A model generated the notes under the pieces. It searched no databases. It was not told the origin of the DNA and worked only from the letters and a program-made list of their open reading frames with translations. A DNA stretch of 6,907 bases from Sulfurimonas sp. (GTDB lineage: Bacteria > Campylobacterota > Campylobacteria > Campylobacterales > Sulfurimonadaceae). The translations under genes and the position numbers were made by a program. Of this stretch, positions 1 to 5,327 are shown in pieces; the first letter of the stretch is position 1, and the number at the start of each line of letters is the position of its first letter. The stretch is from positions 1 to 6,907 of the forward strand of contig JALUBM010000137.1 of NCBI GenBank assembly GCA_027044845.1, read 5' to 3'.

Positions 1-342
1 AAAACCAATTGCCAAAAGGACAATAAATGTTATCATCTCAACAAAACCAAACCAGCCAAGAACTTTAAAATCGACTGCCCATGGGAACATAAATACGATT
101 TCAACATCAAATAGCAAAAATAGCAGGGCAAACAGATAAAACTGTGGTGACACTCTATTTGGCTGTTTTGTGATTTCTGGTCCACATTCATAAACTGAAA
201 GTTTAATCTTTTCACTATCTTTGCGTGCCAATGCACGACTCGCCAAACGAGCAATTACAGTTGTTGTAATGAATGCACCAAATGTTATAACAAAAAGTAC
301 AAATACCCCAAAATACGGATTTGCAGTACTAATATGCTCCAT
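1..342 (-). CDS. nuoA: NADH-quinone oxidoreductase subunit A, partial (3' end off the left edge)
   Basis: This is a small membrane subunit of respiratory complex I (NDH-1), which passes electrons from its donor to quinone and pumps protons; NuoA sits where the membrane arm meets the peripheral arm. The 114 visible residues start at an ATG (340-342) preceded by AAAGGTAGG. The sequence shows a first membrane helix at about residues 10-31, the conserved loop with the YECG motif (51-54; Cys53 matches the mitochondrial ND3 switch-loop cysteine), and a second helix holding the acidic pair Asp79 and Glu81 in FDVEIVFMFPW. A third helix runs into the window edge. Family members are usually about 120-145 residues, so only the last few are missing. 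The gene reads leftwards as the likely first gene of the nuo operon. Identification is secure; the operon beyond is inferred. Confidence 0.96.
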   Translation of the reverse strand, partial: MEHISTANPYFGVFVLFVITFGAFITTTVIARLASRALARKDSEKIKLSVYECGPEITKQPNRVSPQFYLFALLFLLFDVEIVFMFPWAVDFKVLGWFGFVEMITFIVLLAIGF

Positions 343-475
343 ATAACCTACCTTTTATTTTAAAAGTTATATTTATTCAAAATATAACTGATTTTTATAT
401 TTGTCTTCTAACTATGAAAAATAGAATTTGTTACGTATTCTTTTCCATTTTCTTAATAGAAAAAACAGTTACTTT

Positions 476-504
476 ACTATAGCAAAATGAATATTAAAAA
501 AAAG
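476..504 (-). promoter_or_regulatory. Candidate sigma-70 promoter of nuoA
   Basis: On the minus strand an extended -10 element, TG-C-TATAGT, occupies 476-484. It is preceded by a T-rich stretch (496-503) where a -35 box would sit, which suits Campylobacterota promoters, as they tend to lack a clear -35. Transcription would begin near 469, leaving a leader of roughly 125 bases before the nuoA ATG. Found by eye; other AT-rich -10 matches exist nearer the gene. Confidence 0.45.
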
Positions 505-522
505 TTTTGTGAAGGATAACTC

Positions 523-554
523 ATGCTAAATGTCACTTATCGCAACACTAGCAT
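523..554 (-). terminator. Possible weak hairpin after the AAA+ ATPase gene
   Basis: Ten bases beyond the ATPase stop codon, the arms ATGCTA and TAGCAT (549-554 and 523-528) can pair. An inner TGT/ACA extension is offset by small bulges, and the loop is about 11 bases. A run of eight T on the minus strand follows only after about 19 bases (496-503), so this is not a classical intrinsic terminator. It could end the upstream operon weakly, or be a regulatory element in the nuoA upstream region. Confidence 0.25.
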
Positions 555-563
555 AGAGAAAAT

Positions 564-2300
564 TTATTTATTTAGAAAGCCCATTGATTTTTCACTGTCA
601 AAATTTGCATCTTTTTCACGCTTAATTTCATCAATAAAATCTTGAAGTCTAAAAAGAGGTTTTTCTCTTACAGCAACTTTATAAGCCGTATTTTTAACTA
701 TAAGACTGATTTGCCCACCTGTCAAAGAGTATTCAATAAGTGCCGATATATCAAAATCTTTCTCATATGGAGCTTCTTTAGGGAGCATTTTTTTCCAAAG
801 CTGAACTCTTTGTTCTTTATCTGGTTTTTTAAACTCTATTTTGTAATTAAATCGTCTTGAGAATGCTTTATCGATATTTTCAAGCAAATTTGTTGTTGCT
901 ATAAGCATGCCTCGAAAGTTTTCTATTTGCTCTAAAAAAATATTTTGCATCTGGTTGTGCATCTGGTCTGATCCTGTAACATTACCGCTGCTTCTAGCCC
1001 CTAAAAACTGATCGGCTTCATTAAGTAACAGTATTGGTTCTGTTTTTGTTTTTTCACTTAATTCAGAAAAAGTATCAAAAATTTTACGAACATTTTTTTC
1101 ACTCTCTCCTACATACATAGAGAGAATTTTAGAACAGTCAAATGCCAAAACCTGACGTTTGAGTGATTTTGCCAAAGAGTATGCCGTCATTGTTTTTCCC
1201 GTTCCTGCCGGTCCGTAAAAAATTATACGTGCATCAATACCACTTTTTTTATCTTTTATGCCCCATTTGACAAGACGTGAAACCACATCTTTGTCCACCT
1301 GTTTCATCAAGTTTTCAAGTGTTTCTTTTGTTTTAACATTGAGAACAACATCATCCAAAGAAGTATCAGATTCAACAAGTTCAAAAATATCCTGTTCTTC
1401 CACTAAAGCATTGAGTTTTAAACGTGTTACTTTTTTGGTTTTTTGCGGATGAATAATACTTTGAAGCACCTCATCAACTATATAAAATGAACGACTTATG
1501 CCACCAAAAGGATTCAACATCTCTTCATAATCTATAATACCGTTGCTTAAAAGATTTGAACCCTCTTCCAAAAGTGAACGGTTTTTAATGCGTTCATATT
1601 CATCCAATGAAATCAAATCAATAAGCATATTCATTTCTCTTAACGATGAATCCGTCGAACCGTACTCCTCACGAAGTAAGGCTATAAAAACCACCTGTTC
1701 ATAGTTACTCATTTTCTTCTGTTTAAAGAATTTATCTAAAACAAAATTTTCAGAAGTTTGTTTAACACGTTCTTCTATACGTTTTTCAAGAAGTTTAAGC
1801 TTATTTTGCAACCTGTCGATACCCAATGAGTGTTCATGTACATTTTGACGAATAACACTCATTTTTTGATACAATTCTATTCTAAAAAATTGATCTTGCA
1901 AATATTCCAAATGGTCAGAATAAGGTTTTACTTCTGGTAAATCCAAATCAAGTGTTCCATCTTGTAACAATTTTAAAAAAGCGGGGGTCAATCCCACTGC
2001 CGTATTTAAAAGTTCTAAGGGTGTTACATCAGCAATTTTTATGGGCGTAAAACTTTGTTGATGCAACCATCCAAGTTCAAGTAAGTTTTTCAATTCTTTA
2101 AGATGTTCTAAATGCTCATAATTTTCACTCTTATATAAATCCTGCAATAAATCAAGAACAAGAGTATCATCTTGTCCTTTCATATATTTGTGTGCTACAT
2201 AATGAAGTATTTTTGCTTCATTTATACTACATTTTAAATGGATAAAAATATCCGATTTTTCAATCTCTTTTGTGTTTAAAAAGTTAACTAATGTTTTCAA
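564..2300 (-). CDS. AAA+ family ATPase (SpoVK/classic-clade type) with unknown substrate
   Basis: This 578-residue protein has one C-terminal AAA+ module: Walker A GPAGTGKT (363-370), a pore-loop-like MYVGESE (395-401), Walker B ILLLNEAD (423-430), sensor-1 ATTN (468-471), arginine-finger region SRRF (481-484), and a sensor-2-region TGGQI (527-531). The Walker B aspartate is replaced by Asn427 while Glu428 is kept; from memory, a group of SpoVK-like ATPases shares the NEAD form, so it is probably active. Residues 1-350 are mostly helical with a likely coiled coil at about 143-190 and no domain I recognise. There is no signal peptide, so it should be cytoplasmic. The start is TTG: AAGGA lies five bases ahead, and MKTLVNFL follows. 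It begins 8 bp after the fadL-like stop codon, whose TAA is part of the ribosome site. The role is likely protein remodelling, but the target is unknown. Confidence 0.9.
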   Translation of the reverse strand: MKTLVNFLNTKEIEKSDIFIHLKCSINEAKILHYVAHKYMKGQDDTLVLDLLQDLYKSENYEHLEHLKELKNLLELGWLHQQSFTPIKIADVTPLELLNTAVGLTPAFLKLLQDGTLDLDLPEVKPYSDHLEYLQDQFFRIELYQKMSVIRQNVHEHSLGIDRLQNKLKLLEKRIEERVKQTSENFVLDKFFKQKKMSNYEQVVFIALLREEYGSTDSSLREMNMLIDLISLDEYERIKNRSLLEEGSNLLSNGIIDYEEMLNPFGGISRSFYIVDEVLQSIIHPQKTKKVTRLKLNALVEEQDIFELVESDTSLDDVVLNVKTKETLENLMKQVDKDVVSRLVKWGIKDKKSGIDARIIFYGPAGTGKTMTAYSLAKSLKRQVLAFDCSKILSMYVGESEKNVRKIFDTFSELSEKTKTEPILLLNEADQFLGARSSGNVTGSDQMHNQMQNIFLEQIENFRGMLIATTNLLENIDKAFSRRFNYKIEFKKPDKEQRVQLWKKMLPKEAPYEKDFDISALIEYSLTGGQISLIVKNTAYKVAVREKPLFRLQDFIDEIKREKDANFDSEKSMGFLNK

Positions 2301-2308
2301 TGAATTCC

Positions 2309-3556
2309 TTAAAATTTATAACCAAGACCAGCCGAGATGATTACAATATCACCCTTGCTAAACTCTCCATTAATAGTATTATCATTTACAGCTGAAGAAA
2401 CGGTTCTACTCTCATGCATAGAATAAAGTGCCGACAATCCTAAATCTATTTTATCATTGATTTTATAACGTGTCCCTAATGAAACAGATATGGCATTTGT
2501 ATCAGGCAATTCAAAACCTATTGTTTTTTCAGGAACAGGGGACTCATCTATAACTAAACCTGCCATCAATGTCATAGTATCAAGCTCTTGCGTAACACCC
2601 ATACGAAATGTAGAAACATCTTTCCAGTCTTTATCTCTTGGTGTTGCAAAGATAGCATTAAGAATCCCACTCTGTGTTCCATCATAAGAGAAATTCAGAC
2701 TCTTATATGCTGACCAAAAAGCTCTTTCATAGACAACTTCTACAGTTGTTTGAGTAGGAAATGTATAAGCAAGAGCGAAATCGAATGTAGCAGGTAATGG
2801 TAAATCAACATACGCTGGACCATTATAAGAACTACCAGTAAGTGTTTCATTAAGGTTAGCATTCCCCTCAACTGTCATATTGATTTTTGAACGATATGTT
2901 GCACCTATTTCCAACTCTTTTGTAGGGTTATATGCAAGTGCAATATTATAACCAAAGTCAATAGAATCACCCGTCATATCACGAGAAACATTTGTTAAAT
3001 TATTTGATATGACGGTATGTCCGTCACTCTTAACTATCCCATCGGAATAAAGCACTCTTAAGCCTATGGCAACGGCAAGTTTATCATTGAATTTAAAAGC
3101 AACACTCGGATTAATCTCAATCGTTTTCAATGTAAACTCTTGAGCAGATGTTTTTGCTGGTTCCGTATCCCATCTTTTGGAGAGACCACATGGAGAAACT
3201 ATGCTCAACCCAATTCTTGTATCATTATTTCCAAGTTTTGGTGAAACATAGTGTAATGTCGGTACATAAAAGTTTTCACTCTCTGATGCTAAGGCATACG
3301 GTCCTGTTCCCCGCACCATACCATTATAATCTACCTTTCCTAAATGTATATATGTTAAGTCCGCTTCTATTTGATTCTTATCAAACATAAAAACCATTTT
3401 TGCAGGATTATAGTATGCTGCATCTGCATTTTGATGATTATGTGCAATATTTGCAGCACCTAATGCTACTGCATTCGTTGAAGTTTCAGGAATTTTATAT
3501 CCACCTGCCATAATTACAGAACTCACCATAAATGACATCAATACTATTTTTTTCAT
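2309..3556 (-). CDS. FadL/OMPP1/TodX-family outer-membrane transport protein
   Basis: This is a predicted 14-stranded outer-membrane beta-barrel of the FadL family, which lets hydrophobic compounds such as fatty acids or hydrocarbons cross the outer membrane. The 415-residue protein starts with a signal peptide (MKKIVLMSFM onward, likely cut after Ala17). The mature N-terminus has the conserved small-residue stretch and YYNPA (NPA at 50-52), seen in the FadL hatch region. The SPCGLSKRW segment (121-129) matches the family's PxGLS loop. Alternating hydrophobic strands follow, ending in GLGYKF with the terminal Phe used for barrel assembly. The length is typical (about 400-450). The ATG has AAGGAAGAG six bases ahead. 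It lies 41 bp downstream of nfo and is probably co-transcribed with it and the ATPase. The substrate cannot be read from sequence, so I do not assign fadL itself. Confidence 0.92.
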   Translation of the reverse strand: MKKIVLMSFMVSSVIMAGGYKIPETSTNAVALGAANIAHNHQNADAAYYNPAKMVFMFDKNQIEADLTYIHLGKVDYNGMVRGTGPYALASESENFYVPTLHYVSPKLGNNDTRIGLSIVSPCGLSKRWDTEPAKTSAQEFTLKTIEINPSVAFKFNDKLAVAIGLRVLYSDGIVKSDGHTVISNNLTNVSRDMTGDSIDFGYNIALAYNPTKELEIGATYRSKINMTVEGNANLNETLTGSSYNGPAYVDLPLPATFDFALAYTFPTQTTVEVVYERAFWSAYKSLNFSYDGTQSGILNAIFATPRDKDWKDVSTFRMGVTQELDTMTLMAGLVIDESPVPEKTIGFELPDTNAISVSLGTRYKINDKIDLGLSALYSMHESRTVSSAVNDNTINGEFSKGDIVIISAGLGYKF

Positions 3557-3597
3557 TTTTATCTCTTCCTTAGAAAAACTAAACGGCTCATATTACA

Positions 3598-4491
3598 CTA
3601 TTTCTTCTCAAAAGAGTATAAAAGTGCGATTTCGTCTTTCCAAATTGTTTCATCAATAGTTTCTAGTATAAGTGGTATATCATCCATACGTTCATCATTC
3701 ATTATAAATTTAAAAGCATCCAGCCCGATTTCCCCTTTGCCTAAAGAGTGGTGTCTATCAACTTTGCTTCCTAACGGTGGTTTTGAATCATTGATATGCA
3801 TACCGCTTAAATATTCAAAGCCTACAATCTTGCCAAACTCATCCCATGTTTTGTCATAAGCTTCTCTTGTTCGTATGTCATACCCTGCTGTGAACATATG
3901 GCAGGTATCTATACAAACACCCACTCTTGATTTGTCTTCAACTTTATCTATGATGTATGCTAAATGCTCAAACTTATAACCAAGATTACTTCCCTGCCCC
4001 GCTGTATTTTCTATAACTGCTTTTACATTTTGTGTTTTATCTAGTGCAATGTTAATAGACTCAGCAATGACATCTAAGCATTTGTTTTCAATTTCTTCTA
4101 AAAGTGAGGCATCTTCTTTTTGTTTTTTTGTCAATTTTGCCAAATGACTGCCGGGATGAAAGTTAAGTCTATCAAGTCCGAGTGCATCACAACGCTCCAG
4201 TTCATCTATAAATGCCGCTCTTGATTTTTCAAGTTTTTCAATCTCAGGATGTCCCAAATTTATTAAATAACTATCATGAGGCAACACATGTTTTGGCAAA
4301 ATTCCACTTGCATCAAGTGCTTGTTTAAATTTTTGTATTGTTTCATTGTCTAGCGGTTTTGCAACCCACTGTCTTTGATTTTTTGTAAAAAGGGCAAAAG
4401 CTTTTGCCCCGATTTCTTTTGCGTTTAGCGGTGCATTATAAACACCGCCGCTCGCACTCACATGGGCACCTACAAATTTACGACTTGTCAT
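3598..4491 (-). CDS. nfo: Endonuclease IV (AP endonuclease)
   Basis: This enzyme cuts the DNA backbone 5' of abasic sites during base excision repair and removes 3'-blocking groups; it uses three zinc ions in a TIM barrel. The 297-residue protein opens with the family signature [10 protein letters not shown] (8-17). It carries all nine metal ligands expected from the E. coli enzyme: His72 (PHDSY), His112 (NFHPGSH), Glu161 (IENTAGQG), Asp195 and His198 (CIDTCHMF), His232 (MHINDSK), Asp245 and His247 (KVDRHHSLG), and Glu277 (LILETID). The length fits the family, so it looks intact and active. The ATG directly follows the TAA of the lipoprotein gene with no base between. Its ribosome site AAGGAAG (about 4500-4506) lies inside that upstream gene, which suggests translational coupling. 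The lipoprotein and small Cys protein upstream have no known link to DNA repair. Confidence 0.98.
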   Translation of the reverse strand: MTSRKFVGAHVSASGGVYNAPLNAKEIGAKAFALFTKNQRQWVAKPLDNETIQKFKQALDASGILPKHVLPHDSYLINLGHPEIEKLEKSRAAFIDELERCDALGLDRLNFHPGSHLAKLTKKQKEDASLLEEIENKCLDVIAESINIALDKTQNVKAVIENTAGQGSNLGYKFEHLAYIIDKVEDKSRVGVCIDTCHMFTAGYDIRTREAYDKTWDEFGKIVGFEYLSGMHINDSKPPLGSKVDRHHSLGKGEIGLDAFKFIMNDERMDDIPLILETIDETIWKDEIALLYSFEKK

Positions 4492-4959
4492 TTAATGTAC
4501 TTCCTTAATTTTTATAAGTATATGATTGTATCTATCTTTAAAATAAATTTCTTTAGCATTTACCTTGTATTTTATATCTACATGTAGATTTTTTATTTCT
4601 TGTATAAATCCATCATTTTGCTCTAATATATTTTTACCTTCATATATTGCTTTGCCTAAAATAATATTTTGCAGCAAAGAAGAAGGATAATATTGAGAAA
4701 GATATTCTTCATTAAAACTACTTTTGCTCATACATCCATTATCTACACAAATCAGATGATTTATAGCAATTTTTTTATATACATGACCAGCAAAAAAGAG
4801 TTCTAATTCTATTGCATCATTCGTATGTCGAATATAACCAAGATCTGAAAATTTTAGTTTTGGTGATTTAATAACAACTACTTTAGCAGCCGTATGCTCA
4901 TAATTTTTAATGCTACATGCACTCAATAAAAAAATAAAAATCAGTAGAAAATATTTCAT
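4492..4959 (-). CDS. Putative lipoprotein, function unknown
   Basis: The 155-residue product has a type II signal peptide: MKY, a hydrophobic stretch, then the lipobox LSAC with Cys15 as the lipidation site. Ser at +2 would favour the outer membrane by the E. coli rule. The mature part is mixed alpha/beta with two close cysteines (Cys71 and Cys76, a C-x4-C pair) that could form a periplasmic disulfide, and a Lys/Ile-rich tail. I recall similar unannotated lipoproteins in Campylobacterota but cannot name a family. The ATG directly follows the TAG of the small Cys protein. The only purine-rich stretch ahead, GGGAAG, is about 15 bases away, so translation may depend on ribosomes arriving from upstream. 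The TAA abuts the nfo ATG. Real coding is supported by the lipobox and the packed junctions. Confidence 0.85.
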   Translation of the reverse strand: MKYFLLIFIFLLSACSIKNYEHTAAKVVVIKSPKLKFSDLGYIRHTNDAIELELFFAGHVYKKIAINHLICVDNGCMSKSSFNEEYLSQYYPSSLLQNIILGKAIYEGKNILEQNDGFIQEIKNLHVDIKYKVNAKEIYFKDRYNHILIKIKEVH

Positions 4960-5118
4960 CTATTTTTGTAAAAACTTCCCGCATTTTTTTGTAGGAGTTC
5001 CGCCAAATTCTTTAATTTCACGAGCTGTGCCATTTTTGGCGATAACTTGTCTTTTACATTCATCTTTTGCTATACATTCTGGGTTTTTACATCCAATATT
5101 TTCCGATATTTGTGCCAT
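4960..5118 (-). CDS. Small four-cysteine protein (52 residues)
   Basis: A short reading frame of 52 residues begins MAQISENIGC and ends with GKFLQK. It has four cysteines (10, 15, 21, 46), giving C-x4-C-x5-C-x24-C, many lysines, and a GGTP turn (39-42) before the last Cys. No signal peptide is present, so it should be cytoplasmic, where four cysteines suggest a metal site (zinc or iron-sulfur) rather than disulfides; this is inference. The ribosome site AAGGAT lies eight bases ahead of the ATG, a well-placed promoter sits just upstream, and the TAG abuts the lipoprotein start. These signs make it a real gene and the first of the operon. I have an impression of similar tiny proteins in related bacteria but know no function. 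Confidence 0.82.
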   Translation of the reverse strand: MAQISENIGCKNPECIAKDECKRQVIAKNGTAREIKEFGGTPTKKCGKFLQK

Positions 5119-5151
5119 TATTTATTATCCTTATAGTTTAAATCTTTTGAA

Positions 5152-5180
5152 ATTATAATTAAATTTTATTTATTAAACAA
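5152..5180 (-). promoter_or_regulatory. Sigma-70 promoter of the small-protein/lipoprotein/nfo/fadL-like/ATPase operon
   Basis: On the minus strand TTGTTT (5175-5180) and a perfect TATAAT (5152-5157) are separated by exactly 17 bases. Transcription would start near 5145, giving a short leader of about 27 bases with the AAGGAT ribosome site (5127-5132). No comparable promoter is obvious in the short gaps between the following genes, so this one may drive all five. Confidence 0.65.
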
Positions 5181-5220
5181 CTTTTCTGATTTTTCAAGAC
5201 AATAACCTTAACATTCAGAT

Positions 5221-5242
5221 ACATTATCTTGCAGATAGATGT
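5221..5242. promoter_or_regulatory. Imperfect palindrome, operator-like, in the divergent intergenic region
   Basis: The arms ACATTATCT and AGATAGATGT surround a TGC centre and pair fully apart from one extra G in the right arm; the inner TATCT/AGATA is perfect. The site lies about 50 bp upstream of the -10 of the DUF4214 gene and about 40 bp upstream of the -35 of the opposing operon. It could be a regulator site for either, or chance in AT-rich DNA. Confidence 0.3.
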
Positions 5243-5262
5243 AAAAGAAATATTATCACTAC

Positions 5263-5281
5263 TGCTAACACTTTGCTAACA
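5263..5281 (+). repeat. Direct repeat TGCTAACA x2, 11 bp apart, beside the DUF4214 promoter
   Basis: The octamer TGCTAACA occurs at 5263-5270 and again at 5274-5281, a start-to-start distance of 11 bp, about one helical turn. It covers the -35 region and ends ten bases ahead of the -10 box. Tandem half-sites with this spacing are what response regulators of the OmpR type often bind, so an activator or repressor site is plausible. Confidence 0.45.
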
Positions 5282-5290
5282 ATAGTATTA

Positions 5291-5296
5291 TATACT
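5291..5296 (+). promoter_or_regulatory. -10 box of the DUF4214 gene promoter
   Basis: TATACT lies 31 bases ahead of the ATG, with transcription likely to start near 5303. At the -35 distance there is no TTGACA-like box; the spot is occupied by the TGCTAACA direct repeat, suggesting activator dependence. The ribosome site GGAG (5317-5320) is seven bases ahead of the ATG at 5328. Confidence 0.5.
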
Positions 5297-5327
5297 GTCA
5301 TTACAAATTAAAAAACGGAGAAATATT

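Noticed and set aside
33..254. Minus-strand open frame of 73 codons
   Set aside because: It lies in another frame within nuoA, whose conserved YECG and FDVEIVFMFPW motifs settle the true frame.
642..3390. Several plus-strand open frames of 60-80 codons (near 642, 1258, 2490 and 3148)
   Set aside because: They are antisense shadows of the ATPase and porin genes, with no supporting start signals.
3557..3597. Terminator or promoter between nfo and the porin gene
   Set aside because: The 41-bp gap shows no stem with a T run and no convincing -10; it mainly holds the porin ribosome site.
4910..5158. Plus-strand open frame of 82 codons opposite the small Cys protein
   Set aside because: It is antisense to a gene with a promoter, ribosome site and abutting junction; its own translation shows no motif and it has no clear ribosome site.
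5262..5277. Possible sigma-54 promoter (TTGCT preceded by GC at the right distance)
   Set aside because: The -24 element reads CTGCTA instead of TGGCAC and lacks the GG pair; the TATACT box further down is a better promoter.
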